Assembly: GCA_030655075.1 (NCBI GenBank)
Contig: JAURWE010000131.1
Location: 1-64,000 of the forward strand
DNA from: Pararhizobium sp.
Lineage (GTDB): Bacteria > Pseudomonadota > Alphaproteobacteria > Rhizobiales > Rhizobiaceae
Direction: 5' to 3'
DNA: 64,000 bases
Positions within the stretch are counted from its first letter, which is position 1; each line of letters starts with the position of its first letter. Made by a program: the position numbers and the translations under genes. The notes under the pieces are model-generated. The model was not told where the DNA came from, made no database searches, and saw nothing but the letters and a program-made list of their open reading frames with translations. Shown here one piece after another: positions 32,849 through 43,612 of this stretch.

Positions 32849-33949
32849 TCAGAGCTTGCCGTTGCGCTGCTGAATCATCATGAACGTGTCGTAGTTGTAT
32901 TCGGCGATCTGGGCGTTGAGGAAATAGTCGTTACGGAAGCCCTTGATCGATTCCCAGATCTTCTTGAAGGTCGGGTTCGTCGCTTCCATCTCGGCATAGA
33001 CCTCGTTGGCCGCGTCGAAGCAGGCTGAGAGGATTTCCTGGCTGAACGGGCTGAGCTTGGCGCCGCCGGCGACCAGACGCTTGATCGCAGTCGGGTTCAG
33101 ATAGTCGTATTTCTGCAGCATGTTGGCGTCGGTCGCCTGGCAGGCCGTGCGCAACAGCGACTGATAGTTCTTCGGCAGGCCGTCGAACGCCGCCTTGTTG
33201 AAGAGGGCGTGAACCGTCGGTCCGCCTTCCCACCAGCCGGGATAGTAGTAGTAGGGCGCCACCTTGTAGAAGCCGAGCTTCTCGTCATCATAGGGGCCGA
33301 CCCATTCGGCAGCGTCGATCGTGCCCTTTTCCAGCGCCGGATAGATATCGCCACCGGCGATCTGCTGCGGCACGACGCCGAGCTTTTCGACGACCTTGCC
33401 AGCAAAGCCGCCGATGCGCATCTTCAGGCCCGACATGTCGGCGACCGTCTTGATCTCCTTGCGGAACCATCCGCCCATCTGCACGCCGGTGTTGCCGCCG
33501 GGATAGCCGATCAGGCCTTGCGTCGCCAGGAACTCGTTGAACAGGTCGATACCGCCGCCGTGATACTGCCAGGCATTGTGGCCGCGGGCATTGAGCGCGA
33601 AGGGAACGGCCGCACCCAGCGCCCAGACCGGGTCCTTGCCCCAGTAATAATAGGAGACGGTGTGGCAGGCTTCGACCGTGCCGGCAGCGGCGGCGTCGGC
33701 GGCCTGAAGGCCCGGAACGATTTCACCGGCGGCAAAGACCTGAATGGTGAAATTGCCGTCCGTCGCCTCGGAAACATGTTTCGCCAGAACCTCGGCACCG
33801 CCATAGATTGTGTCGAGCGATTTCGGAAAAGACGAGGCCAGGCGCCAGTTGACCTTCGGGTTGCTCTGGGCGATGGCAGGCGTGGCAAGCGTTGCGGCAG
33901 CAGCGACGCCGCCGAAACCTGCGCGCGTGATGAATGAACGGCGATCCAT
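32849..33949 (-). CDS. dctP: TRAP transporter substrate-binding protein (TakP-like)
   Basis: 366 residues. The N-terminus 'MDRRSFITRAGFGGVAAAAT' carries a twin-arginine motif, so it is probably exported folded by Tat. The body closely resembles the alpha-keto-acid binder TakP: 'WRLASSFPKSLDTIYGGAEV', 'MGGWFRKEIKTVADMSGLKM', 'MRIGGFAGKVVEKLGVVPQQ' and 'DAAEWVGPYDDEKLGFYKVA'. GAGGAAAC precedes ATG at 33949, and the 30-codon upstream extension is not needed. The ligand is probably a 2-oxo acid such as pyruvate, by family. It is convergent to dctQM, so it is regulated separately. Confidence 0.93.
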   Translation of the reverse strand: MDRRSFITRAGFGGVAAAATLATPAIAQSNPKVNWRLASSFPKSLDTIYGGAEVLAKHVSEATDGNFTIQVFAAGEIVPGLQAADAAAAGTVEACHTVSYYYWGKDPVWALGAAVPFALNARGHNAWQYHGGGIDLFNEFLATQGLIGYPGGNTGVQMGGWFRKEIKTVADMSGLKMRIGGFAGKVVEKLGVVPQQIAGGDIYPALEKGTIDAAEWVGPYDDEKLGFYKVAPYYYYPGWWEGGPTVHALFNKAAFDGLPKNYQSLLRTACQATDANMLQKYDYLNPTAIKRLVAGGAKLSPFSQEILSACFDAANEVYAEMEATNPTFKKIWESIKGFRNDYFLNAQIAEYNYDTFMMIQQRNGKL

Positions 33950-34146
33950 GTTTCCTCCTCGTGAATCCTCTGCGGCAAACCCCGGCTCCGCCGCGATCTT
34001 TCCTCCCGCGAGGGTCAGCTTACACGCTGCCCCCCTCATGTCCAGCCAGCGTCTTCACCACCGCCTTCGACTTTTGTCTAACATCCTAAAATACCCCGAT
34101 AATGCCTAAAACTGAGGCAAATCAACGGGCTGCTTCAACCGGCCAG

Positions 34147-35178
34147 TCAGGCCAGCTCGGCCGACGAGGTCCACAGGTTGATGTCGGCCTCGCGGGCGTA
34201 GAGATCGATGTCTGCCAGCTCCTCGGCCGAAAACTGATCATTCTTCAGCGCCGCGACGCAGTCGATGATCTGCGACGAGCGGCTGGCGCCGATCAGCGCC
34301 GAGGTGATGCGATTGCCACGAAGAACCCACGCGATGGCCATCTGCGCCAGCGTCTGGCCGCGCTTTTCGGCAATGCCGTTGAGCTTGACGATGTTCTCGA
34401 TGATCGACGGCTTGATGAAATCCTTCTTGAGGAAATGGTTCTGCGCGGCGCGGCTGTCGCCGGGAATGCCGTTCAGGTACTTGGTCGTCAGCATACCCTG
34501 CGCCAAAGGCGAAAACACGATCGAGCCGATGCCGAGATCCTCGAGCGTATCGACAAGACCGTCGGTCTCGATCCAGCGGTTGAGCATCGAATAGCTCGGC
34601 TGGTGGATGATGCAGGGCGTGCCGAGATTCTTGAGGATGGCGGCCGCCTCGCGGGTGCGCTGCGAGTTGTAGGAGGAAATGCCGACATAGAGCGCCCTGC
34701 CCGAGCGGACGATGTGATCGAGCGCGCCGCAGGTTTCCTCCAGCGGCGTGTCGGGGTCGAAGCGGTGCGAATAGAAGATATCGACATAGTCGAGACCCAA
34801 ACGCTTCAGGCTCTGGTCGCAGCTGGCGATCAGGTATTTGCGGCTGCCCCATTCGCCATAGGGGCCCGGCCACATGTCGTAGCCGGCCTTCGACGAGATG
34901 ATCAGCTCATCGCGCAGCTTGGCGAAGTCGGTGCGCAGGATCTCGCCGAACGCGGTTTCCGCCGTGCCGGCAGGAGGACCGTAATTGTTGGCGAGATCGA
35001 AATGGGTGATGCCGAGGTCGAAGGCGGTGCGGCACATATCGGTCTTGCGCTCATGCGGCGTGTCATCGCCGAAATTGTGCCAGAGCCCGAGCGAGATCGC
35101 CGGCAGCTTCAGGCCGGTTTTGCCAACGCGGTTGTACTTCATCGTCTCGTAGCGGTTGTCCGCGGGTCGCCAGCTCAT
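34147..35178 (-). CDS. Aldo/keto reductase, L-glyceraldehyde-3-phosphate reductase type
   Basis: 343 residues, close to E. coli YghZ/Gpr. 'SWRPADNRYETMKYNRVGKT' has the N-terminal extension seen there. The catalytic set is visible: Asp and Tyr in 'THFDLANNYGPP', Lys in 'IISSKAGYDMWPGPYG' and His in 'FYSHRFDPDTPLEET'. Cytoplasmic, NADPH-dependent. It is the last gene of the minus-strand sugar locus, beyond a strong hairpin, so it may be partly uncoupled from it. It probably reduces small aldehydes or sugars. Confidence 0.9.
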   Translation of the reverse strand: MSWRPADNRYETMKYNRVGKTGLKLPAISLGLWHNFGDDTPHERKTDMCRTAFDLGITHFDLANNYGPPAGTAETAFGEILRTDFAKLRDELIISSKAGYDMWPGPYGEWGSRKYLIASCDQSLKRLGLDYVDIFYSHRFDPDTPLEETCGALDHIVRSGRALYVGISSYNSQRTREAAAILKNLGTPCIIHQPSYSMLNRWIETDGLVDTLEDLGIGSIVFSPLAQGMLTTKYLNGIPGDSRAAQNHFLKKDFIKPSIIENIVKLNGIAEKRGQTLAQMAIAWVLRGNRITSALIGASRSSQIIDCVAALKNDQFSAEELADIDLYAREADINLWTSSAELA

Positions 35179-35213
35179 GGGTGCAATCCTTGCCATTCGT
35201 CCTAAAACTCGAA

Positions 35214-35242
35214 TTCCCGGAGGCAGCCTGTGCCTCCGGGAA
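35214..35242 (-). terminator. 12-bp stem hairpin inside the sugar locus
   Basis: TTCCCGGAGGCA and TGCCTCCGGGAA pair perfectly around a 5-base loop, between the Gfo/Idh gene and the aldo/keto reductase gene. On the minus strand it is followed by TTCGAGTTTT, so it is likely a terminator or attenuator. Confidence 0.65.
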
Positions 35243-35314
35243 CGTTGTATAAAATCGGTATATTTTACTGGGATGACGGCGCAAGCCTATTGTGCCGCCA
35301 TCCCGTGCTTTCGG

Positions 35315-36448
35315 CTAACGCAACAGCGCTCCGGCTTCCTCGATACCCAGCGCCGCCGGCTGGGTGCAGGTGGTCGTCAGCTCGATAAAACGGCCTTCCT
35401 CGCCGGATTTCAGGATCGACACCATGACATCGACCCCGTGCAGCGCCCGCTCGAGCGAGCAGCGCGCATCGCGGCCCTCGAGAATGGCGATGGCCATGTC
35501 GGCAAGGCCGGCGGTGCGGTAGTTGGCCATCATGCCCTGCGGATGTTGCTGGTTCTCGACCGCGAAAGGGTGCTCCCACATGGTCAGCGGGTGGATGTCC
35601 TTGTCGCGGCCGCTGGCCTCCACCGTACCGCCGAAGAAGTTCGGATCGGGCAGGAACAGCGAGCCTTCGGTGCCGTAGAGTTCCATGTTGCTGTGGCGGT
35701 GCGACCAGACATCCCAGCTGGCCGACAGCGTGATCGTCGCGCCATTGTGGAATTCCAGCAGCGCATGGATATTGGTCGGCGTCTTTACTGGAATGACCTC
35801 GCCGGAGCGCGGCTGGCTGCTGATCGTGCGGGTCGGGTTCGCCATGGTGGCCAGCGCTGCGACGCGCCTGACCGGGCCGATCAGGTTGATGAGGTTGGCA
35901 ATGTAATAGGGGCCGAGATCGAGGATCGGGCCGCCGCCGGGCAGGAAGAAGAAATCCGGGTTCGGATGCCACATCTCCATGCCGGGTCCCATGACATGGC
36001 AGGTACCGGAGGTCACGCGACCGATCTTGCCGCCGTCGATATAGGCGCGGGCCAGCTGATGCGCACCGCCGAGAAACGTATCCGGTGCGCAGCCGACCGA
36101 AAGGCCCCTCGCCTTGGCAATCGCGCGGAGTTCTTCGCCCTCATCCAGCGACAGCACCAGCGGCTTTTCGGAATAGACGTGTTTTCCAGCCTCGAGGATC
36201 TGTTTGGAAACCTTAAAATGCGCATCCGGAATGGTGAGATTGACGATGATATCCACGTCGGGATTGGCAAGGAGCGCTTCGATGCTCTGAGCCGCAACGC
36301 CGTATTCGGAACTGCGGATTTCCGCAGCGGCCGGGTTGAGATCGGCGCAGGCGACGATCTTGATGCCTTTGAAAAGCGGTGCCAGCTTGAAGTATGTTGT
36401 GGAAATATTGCCGCATCCGAGGATGCCGACGCCAAGTTCACGTGTCAT
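35315..36448 (-). CDS. Gfo/Idh/MocA-family sugar dehydrogenase
   Basis: 377 residues. Rossmann motif 'LGVGILGCGNISTTYFKLAP', then 'YSEKPLVLSLDEGEEL' with the catalytic Lys of the EKP motif, and 'GGGPILDLGPYYIANLINLI' in the substrate domain. It oxidises or reduces a cyclic sugar or sugar derivative with NAD(P). It is 30 bases downstream of the TIM-barrel isomerase gene and clearly cotranscribed. With the other enzymes it probably converts a mannose-related sugar to a keto-sugar, but the exact step is not visible. Confidence 0.9.
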   Translation of the reverse strand: MTRELGVGILGCGNISTTYFKLAPLFKGIKIVACADLNPAAAEIRSSEYGVAAQSIEALLANPDVDIIVNLTIPDAHFKVSKQILEAGKHVYSEKPLVLSLDEGEELRAIAKARGLSVGCAPDTFLGGAHQLARAYIDGGKIGRVTSGTCHVMGPGMEMWHPNPDFFFLPGGGPILDLGPYYIANLINLIGPVRRVAALATMANPTRTISSQPRSGEVIPVKTPTNIHALLEFHNGATITLSASWDVWSHRHSNMELYGTEGSLFLPDPNFFGGTVEASGRDKDIHPLTMWEHPFAVENQQHPQGMMANYRTAGLADMAIAILEGRDARCSLERALHGVDVMVSILKSGEEGRFIELTTTCTQPAALGIEEAGALLR

Positions 36449-36478
36449 GTGCGTGTCTTTCTCTTGAAGCCTGAAAGC

Positions 36479-37240
36479 TCAGTAAGTCTTGATGGAGGCA
36501 ATCGAGCGCGAAGCGAGACGCTGCAGATCGTTCGGGTTGTCGTGCTCGACAATGAAATATTCGGCAGGCGTGGCAGCGAGTGCCTTGAACAGCTTTGCCC
36601 AGTCGACCGTGCCGTGACCGACATCGGCCCAGCCATCCTCATCGGCATTTTCACCGGCCGGCGCGATATCCTTGACGTGGACCGAGATGATCCGGTCGCC
36701 GTATTTCTCGATCCAAGCAAACGGGTCGGCACCGCCGCGAATGACCCAGGCAATATCGGCCTCCCAGGAAAGGTCGGGCCCGCCGGCAAAGATATGATCC
36801 TGCGGCACAGTGCCGTCGTCGTACGCAACAAACTCGAAATCGTGGTTGTGCCAGCCGAAGCCGAGCCCGGCATCGCGGAATGGTTTTCCGGCCGCCTGCA
36901 GCCGCTCGCCGAAAGCATGCCATCCGGCCGCATCCGTGGGGCGCTCGTCAGCCATCAGATGCGGGCAAAAGATCACCTTGATGCCAAGCACATCGCAGAT
37001 CTGCAGCACCCGCACCGGATCGGCCTCAAGCATGTCGATGCCGAAATGCGCCGTCGGCATGGTCAGGCCGTTGCGGTCGAGATCGCCGCGCAGATCGGCA
37101 ATCGCCGCATCATCCAGCTCCGCATAGAGCGCGCTGTAGCCTTCGACCTGCTTGTAGCCGGCCTCGGCCACGGTCTGCAGAACGTCGGACAGGGGCGGAA
37201 AATTGCGGGCGCTGTAAAGCTGGAAACTGATGGGCTTCAT
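36479..37240 (-). CDS. Sugar phosphate isomerase/epimerase (AP-endonuclease-2 TIM barrel)
   Basis: 253 residues. 'ISFQLYSARNFPPLSDVLQT' is the typical start, then 'FGWHNHDFEFV' and 'ISVHVKDIAPAG', and the C-terminal 'EYFIVEHDNP', which carries expected metal ligands (Glu, His). Xylose-isomerase-like fold. Its partners here are a Gfo/Idh dehydrogenase and a lyxose/mannose-type isomerase, a common pairing in sugar and inositol loci. GGAGGACACC-type SD upstream. Substrate unknown. Confidence 0.88.
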   Translation of the reverse strand: MKPISFQLYSARNFPPLSDVLQTVAEAGYKQVEGYSALYAELDDAAIADLRGDLDRNGLTMPTAHFGIDMLEADPVRVLQICDVLGIKVIFCPHLMADERPTDAAGWHAFGERLQAAGKPFRDAGLGFGWHNHDFEFVAYDDGTVPQDHIFAGGPDLSWEADIAWVIRGGADPFAWIEKYGDRIISVHVKDIAPAGENADEDGWADVGHGTVDWAKLFKALAATPAEYFIVEHDNPNDLQRLASRSIASIKTY

Positions 37241-37258
37241 GGTGTCCTCCTTAAAAAT

Positions 37259-37948
37259 CTATTTTAGCCATGTCTCATAGTCTGAAACAAGCAGATGCGT
37301 GGGTTGAGTGTCTTCCTCGATCGACGCAAAACGTCCGACCGGGGCATCGAAAATATTGTCGGTCATGTCGTCGTTGACGGTCGAGACTTCGCCGATCAGC
37401 GCATCGCCGCCCTCTGCCCAGAAGCCGTGCCAGTTGCCGGGCAGAAGCGTGACGCTCTCGCCCGGCGCAAGGCTGAGGCGGTCACCGGCCTTGAGGGTGC
37501 GCATGCGGGCGTCCGTGGCGACGACGACATCGGAATGCCGGTCGATCGAACCATCCGGCAGCGAACTGAACATCTCCAGCACCAGAGCGCCGCCGCCGCG
37601 ATTGATGATATCCTCGGCCTTGACGATGTGGCGGTGCACCGGCGTGTGCTGGTTTTCACGCACGATCATGATCTTTTCGGCGTAGAGCATGCCCCGCCCC
37701 TTGGCGAGATCGGCGGCCGAACCATTGCGCACGGTGAACAGGAACAGGCCGAGATCGTCAAAGCGGCCGCTGCCGAAATCGGTGATGTCCCAGCCCAGCT
37801 GCGACGTGGCAATCGTCGGCGCATCGCCGGTCACATGTGCCTTCAACTCCTCCGGCGACCAGTAGGCAAACGGCGGCAGGACATAGCCAAACGAGCGAAT
37901 GAACGCGTCGCTTTCGGTGATGATCTCATTGACGGTGCTGCGCTTCAT
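37259..37948 (-). CDS. D-lyxose/D-mannose ketol-isomerase (cupin)
   Basis: 229 residues of the D-lyxose isomerase family. Cupin metal ligands appear in 'QHTPVHRHIVKAEDIINRGG' (His, His, Glu) and 'LPGNWHGFWAEGGDALIGEV' (His). Family members interconvert lyxose/xylulose and mannose/fructose, which fits release of mannose by the adjacent beta-mannosidase: mannose would become fructose. It lies 12 bases after the mannosidase gene. Cytoplasmic, Mn2+-dependent by family. Confidence 0.88.
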   Translation of the reverse strand: MKRSTVNEIITESDAFIRSFGYVLPPFAYWSPEELKAHVTGDAPTIATSQLGWDITDFGSGRFDDLGLFLFTVRNGSAADLAKGRGMLYAEKIMIVRENQHTPVHRHIVKAEDIINRGGGALVLEMFSSLPDGSIDRHSDVVVATDARMRTLKAGDRLSLAPGESVTLLPGNWHGFWAEGGDALIGEVSTVNDDMTDNIFDAPVGRFASIEEDTQPTHLLVSDYETWLK

Positions 37949-37960
37949 CTTCGGCTCTCT

Positions 37961-40432
37961 TCATTCGACGGACTGGCACGAATGCAGGTCCGTGGCGGTG
38001 AAACGCGGCATTTGGCCCGGTTCCACTGCTGTTGCGGGAGTGAAAACAAGCCGGCGGACTTCCCCCGCGCCAAGATCGAAGGCATTGTCGGAAAAGCGCC
38101 CGGCGACATCGCCTTCGATCATGACGAATAGCGCAAGACCGGCCGAGGTCACATCGATTTCGATGGCACCGCTTTCCAGCGCCCGGCTCTCCAGCACCAA
38201 ACCCGACGGCTGCAAATCGAGCTCCTTGTAGGCACCCTGCACATGATGACCCTGCCCGCTCATGCCGTTCGATGCCTCGAAACGCCAGATCAGAAGCGAT
38301 TGCGCCGGTATCTGCGTGGCATCGATGCGCAGCATCACTTGGGCCCGATCGGGGCTCGCCGTCCGCGTCAGTCCGGTCAAAGGTGTTGTCCTGCCGGCGA
38401 GATCGACGATGCAGACCGACAGCTCGACGTCCACCGGTGCGGCCGTATCGTTGACGACGGAAATATCGACGATGCCGTTGTCGTCCGACGGGATGGCGAC
38501 GACGGTGACCGGCTGGAAGAACCGCCGCGCCATGAAATGCATGGCTTTCCAGCTGCCGCCATAGTCGAGGCTCGACCAGGAGGCGACGGGCCAGGTGTCG
38601 TTGAGCTGCCAGTAGAGCGTACCCATGCAGTGCGGTTTGAGCGAACGCCAGTAGTCGACCGCCGTCTTGATCGCCAGCCCCTGCTGGATCTGGCTGAGAT
38701 AGACGAAGTTTGGGAAATCCTTCGGGAAGCGGAAATAGCGGAACATGGTCGCGGCAATGCGTTCGTTGCCGCCGGCATTCTTCTGATGCGCCTCCATCAC
38801 CGGTGACGCGATGTTCATATCCTTGGGCTCGGCAAAGTCGCGGATCACCGGCATCGATGTATAGGACTGGAAGCCGAATTCCGAACAGAAGCGCGGGCGA
38901 ACGCTGCGGTAATTGTCGAAGGACTTGTTTTCGTGCCAGACCGACCAGTAGTGCATATCGCCGGCCCCATCGGCATGCCAGGCGTCGCCGAAATTGAGAT
39001 AGCCGACGGAGGGGCTCGACGGCCACCAGATCGCATCCGGCGCCGCCGCCTTCATCGCCACCTCGACGGTGCGGTTCAGCCGGTCGTAGGAGACGAGATA
39101 GCGGTCGCGGTCGGCGCGCGATTCCTCGAACCAGGTCAGCGCCCCGACAAGCTCGTTGTCGCCGCACCAGAGCGCGATCGACGGATGCGAGGCCAGCCGC
39201 TTGACCTGGTAGGCCACCTCCTCCGAGACATTGGCCAGAAAACCCGGTGTCGAAGGATAGAGATTGCAGGCGAACATGAAATCCTGCCAGACCATCAGGC
39301 CGAGGCGATCGCAGATATCGTAAAACCAGTCCGGCTCATAAAAGCCGCCGCCCCAGACGCGGATCATGTTCATATGGGCGTCCCTGGCCGAGCGCAGCAG
39401 GTCTTCGACGCCCGAAGGCGTGACGCGCGACATCAGCGCATCGGCCGGGATCCAGTTGGCCCCCCGGCAGAAAATCTCGCGGCCATTGACCCGGAAGGCA
39501 AAGCGGCCACCGGCTTCGTCCTTGTTCGTGATGAGCTCGATGGTGCGAAAACCGATCTGCCGGGTTACCGTCTCGGATGCGGTGGAAACCGACAGGATCG
39601 ACAGCGCCTGTTCGCCGCTGCCCGACGGCCACCAGAGCTTGGGGTTTTCGACATGGAAGACGTGGGTGAGCACCGTTTCACTGGCCGTCACGCCGCAATC
39701 GAGACGCACGCGCTCGCCGTCCAGCGTGAAATGCACCGGCAGGTAGCCCGCCTCCCGCGCAAACAGCGTCACCGTCACGAACAGATCGACCGAGCCGTCC
39801 TCGTTGTGCTCCTGGCGTGTCGTCACATGCTCGATGCGGGCGGTCTCGATCCGCTTCAGCGCGATGCTGCCATAGATGCCGAGCGGCGCGATCGCGATGT
39901 TCCAGTCCCAGCCGAAATGGCACTGCGGCTTGCGCAGCATGTTGCCGTTGGCGATGGGCGAATTTCCTGTGTGATAGGGCACATGGAAGGGCTGCGCCGC
40001 CGGCTCCGCCGCGCCGGCGGCGATGGCGGAGGATAGAACGATCCGCAGGGTATTTTCACCGGTTCGCAGCGCCTTCGACACATCGGGCCGGAAGCGGCGA
40101 AAGCAGTTGGCGGCCTCCAGCACCAGTTTATCGTTGACGAAGACCGAGGCCACCGTGTCGAGGCTTTCAATGTCGAGATACCAGTGGCCGCCGAGATCGG
40201 CTTCCGTAATGGCAAAGCTCCGCTCCAGCACCCAGTCCGCGTGCGCCACCCATTGCACATCCGCCTCGACCCGGCCCGCATAGGGATCTTGGATCACACC
40301 GGCCGCCTGCAGCGCGCTGTGCACATCGCCCGGAACGGCCATGGTCAGCGCGTGGCTGCGATCGGTGGAGTGCAGGCGCCAGTCTCCGGCAAGATCGACC
40401 GAGATGCTGGATGTCGAGGTCATGATGTTCAC
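37961..40432 (-). CDS. Beta-mannosidase (glycoside hydrolase family 2)
   Basis: 823 residues with no signal peptide, so it acts on imported sugars. The sugar-binding domain ends near 'YHTGNSPIANGNMLRKPQCH' and 'FGWDWNIAIAPLGIYGSIAL'. The TIM barrel has 'CRGANWIPADALMSRVTPSG', 'MIRVWGGGFYEPDWFYDICD', the acid/base Glu in 'IALWCGDNELVGALTW' (WCGNNE in most, so Asp for Asn here) and the nucleophile Glu in 'RPRFCSEFGFQSYTSMP'. The start may be GTG at 40432 (GAGAG upstream) or ATG three codons on. It removes terminal beta-mannose. Confidence 0.93.
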   Translation of the reverse strand: MNIMTSTSSISVDLAGDWRLHSTDRSHALTMAVPGDVHSALQAAGVIQDPYAGRVEADVQWVAHADWVLERSFAITEADLGGHWYLDIESLDTVASVFVNDKLVLEAANCFRRFRPDVSKALRTGENTLRIVLSSAIAAGAAEPAAQPFHVPYHTGNSPIANGNMLRKPQCHFGWDWNIAIAPLGIYGSIALKRIETARIEHVTTRQEHNEDGSVDLFVTVTLFAREAGYLPVHFTLDGERVRLDCGVTASETVLTHVFHVENPKLWWPSGSGEQALSILSVSTASETVTRQIGFRTIELITNKDEAGGRFAFRVNGREIFCRGANWIPADALMSRVTPSGVEDLLRSARDAHMNMIRVWGGGFYEPDWFYDICDRLGLMVWQDFMFACNLYPSTPGFLANVSEEVAYQVKRLASHPSIALWCGDNELVGALTWFEESRADRDRYLVSYDRLNRTVEVAMKAAAPDAIWWPSSPSVGYLNFGDAWHADGAGDMHYWSVWHENKSFDNYRSVRPRFCSEFGFQSYTSMPVIRDFAEPKDMNIASPVMEAHQKNAGGNERIAATMFRYFRFPKDFPNFVYLSQIQQGLAIKTAVDYWRSLKPHCMGTLYWQLNDTWPVASWSSLDYGGSWKAMHFMARRFFQPVTVVAIPSDDNGIVDISVVNDTAAPVDVELSVCIVDLAGRTTPLTGLTRTASPDRAQVMLRIDATQIPAQSLLIWRFEASNGMSGQGHHVQGAYKELDLQPSGLVLESRALESGAIEIDVTSAGLALFVMIEGDVAGRFSDNAFDLGAGEVRRLVFTPATAVEPGQMPRFTATDLHSCQSVE

Positions 40433-40483
40433 GGTTGGCTCTCACACGGGCGGTTTGACGGTTGTCTCAGCGGTTCATCAGGC

Positions 40484-41593
<1,110 letters not shown>

Positions 41594-41597
41594 GCAA

Positions 41598-42551
41598 TTA
41601 CCCTTTCACTGCGCCGGCGGCGATACCGCGGACGAAAAGCCGGCCGGAAACGAAATAGACGAACAGGGGAACCGCACCCGTCAGGATGGTTGCCGCCATG
41701 TTGACGTTGTATTCCTTCACGCCCTGGACCGAGTTGACGATGTTGTTGAGCTGAACGGTCATCGGATAATATTCCGGCCGGGTGAACACGACGCCGAGCA
41801 GGAAGTCGTTCCAGATCCCGGTGATCTGCAGGATCATCGCCACGACGAAGATCGGCATGGACATCGGCAGCATGATCTTGAAGTAGATCGTCCAAAACCC
41901 CGCCCCGTCGATGCGCGCCGCCTTGAACAGTTCCTCCGGCAACCCGGAGAAATAGTTGCGGAACAGCAGCGTCAGGATCGGCATGCCGAAGATCGTATGG
42001 ACGATGATGAGCCCGCTGAGCGAACCGTAGAGGCCCATTTCCCGAAGCACGATGACGATCGGGTAGATCATCACCTGATAGGGAATGAAGGCACCGACGA
42101 TCAGGATCGTGAAGAACAGATCCGCACCCTTGAAGCGCCAGTTTGCCAGCGCATAGCCGTTGATCGAGGCAATGGCGATCGAAACGATGGTCGACGGGAT
42201 GGTGATCCGCACAGAGTTCCAGAAACCGCGCGACAGGCCGTCGCAATTGAGGCCGGTGCAGGCTTGCGACCAAGCTTTTACCCAGGGTTCGAAGACGATT
42301 TCCACCGGCGGCGAGAAGATGTTGCTCAGCCGGATTTCCGGCATGCCCTTGAGCGAGGTGACGACCATGACGTAGAGCGGAATGAGATAGTAAATGGCAG
42401 CAAAGATCAGCGCTCCATAGACCATGATGTTGCGCGGGGAAAAGGCCGGATGGGGCTTCTTGCCGCGCGGACCGGCTTCCATGCCCGTGCGCGTCCCGCG
42501 GTGACCGGCGGCATTGACCGCAAGACTGCCATTGAGAGGTGTATCAGCCAC
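41598..42551 (-). CDS. Carbohydrate ABC permease (MalG type)
   Basis: 317 residues with about six membrane segments after a polar N-terminus. The EAA loop 'EELFKAARIDGAGFWTIYFK' is the ATPase contact. The GTG start at 42551 overlaps the previous gene by 8 bases (GTGGCTGA) and has GGAGGACGC upstream, so it is translationally coupled. Partner of the MalF-type permease. Confidence 0.93.
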   Translation of the reverse strand: MADTPLNGSLAVNAAGHRGTRTGMEAGPRGKKPHPAFSPRNIMVYGALIFAAIYYLIPLYVMVVTSLKGMPEIRLSNIFSPPVEIVFEPWVKAWSQACTGLNCDGLSRGFWNSVRITIPSTIVSIAIASINGYALANWRFKGADLFFTILIVGAFIPYQVMIYPIVIVLREMGLYGSLSGLIIVHTIFGMPILTLLFRNYFSGLPEELFKAARIDGAGFWTIYFKIMLPMSMPIFVVAMILQITGIWNDFLLGVVFTRPEYYPMTVQLNNIVNSVQGVKEYNVNMAATILTGAVPLFVYFVSGRLFVRGIAAGAVKG

Positions 42552-43446
42552 GTTTGCGTCCTCCGAATTCCAGATAGGCCCAAGGCACGATGATGATGGC
42601 GACGGTGATGAGCATCATCGTCGACGCCGCGAAGCCCTGACCGAGGTTCTGCGCCTGGAACATGTAGTCATAGACATATTTTGCCGGCACTTCGGACGCG
42701 ATCCCGGGACCGCCGCTGGTCTGCGCCACGACGAGGTCATAGACACGCACGATGCCGCTGGCGATGATGACGAGTGTGGTGATGAACACTGGCCGCATCA
42801 TCGGAATGATGATGGAAATGTAGGTCTTCCACATGGGAATGCCGTCGACGCGCGACGCCTTCCAGATGTCCTCGTCGATGCCGCGAAGCCCGGCCAGCAT
42901 CAGGCACATCACCAGACCCGTCCCCTGCCAGAGAGCGGCTAAAAGCACGCCGTATATGACGATGCTGGGCGTGTAGAGCGGATCGAAGGTGAAGCTTGTC
43001 CAGCCGAGCGAACGCACCACCGACTGTACGCCGAACTCCGGGTTGAGGATCCATTGCCAGACAAGGCCCGTGACGATGAAGGACAAGGCGAACGGATAGA
43101 GAAAAATCGTTCGGAACGTATTTTCGAAACGTATCTTCTGATCCATCAACGCCGCCAGCAGGAAGCCGATCACCATGCTGAAAATGAGCGAGAAAATGCC
43201 ATAGACCGCCAGGTTCTGGATCGACATGATCCAGCGCGGCGCTGCCCAGAGCCGTTCGTACTGGTCGAAGCCGACAAAGGACAGCCGGGGCAGCAGCTTG
43301 GAATTGGTGAAGGAATAGACCACCGTCCATACCGTGCCGCCGAGGAAAATGACCACGGCGGTCAGAATCATGGGAATCGAGGCAATTTTCGAATTGAGAT
43401 TGCGCAGGTACTGGTTTGGCCGACCGGTCTTCGCTTGGCCTGTCAT
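42544..43446 (-). CDS. Carbohydrate ABC permease (MalF type)
   Basis: 300 residues with about six membrane segments and the EAA loop 'DEDIWKASRVDGIPMWKTYI'. The frame is open for 70 codons upstream, but the ATG at 43446 has GGAGGAAC at the right distance and the upstream part is Arg/Pro-rich leader sequence, so I chose 43446. First membrane gene after the binding-protein gene. Confidence 0.93.
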   Translation of the reverse strand: MTGQAKTGRPNQYLRNLNSKIASIPMILTAVVIFLGGTVWTVVYSFTNSKLLPRLSFVGFDQYERLWAAPRWIMSIQNLAVYGIFSLIFSMVIGFLLAALMDQKIRFENTFRTIFLYPFALSFIVTGLVWQWILNPEFGVQSVVRSLGWTSFTFDPLYTPSIVIYGVLLAALWQGTGLVMCLMLAGLRGIDEDIWKASRVDGIPMWKTYISIIIPMMRPVFITTLVIIASGIVRVYDLVVAQTSGGPGIASEVPAKYVYDYMFQAQNLGQGFAASTMMLITVAIIIVPWAYLEFGGRKRG

Positions 43447-43565
43447 CCGACGTTCCTCCAGAGGGTGGTGGTGGCGGTCATCTCGCCATGAGAGGCATGG
43501 ACAGCTGTTTTTGCCGCCCGGCGGTGCAGCCCGTCTTCCGGATGTGGCGGCAGGCAGACCACGAA

Positions 43566-43593
43566 CCGGCCCGCCCCCGCAAGGGCGGACCGG
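43566..43593 (-). promoter_or_regulatory. Hairpin between binding-protein and permease genes
   Basis: On the minus strand CCGGTCCGCCC pairs with GGGCGGGCCGG (one G-U) around a 6-base loop, with no T run. Such stems in ABC operons protect the binding-protein mRNA and lower permease expression. Confidence 0.6.
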
Positions 43594-43612
43594 CGCGCAG
43601 GGGAGGATCCGG

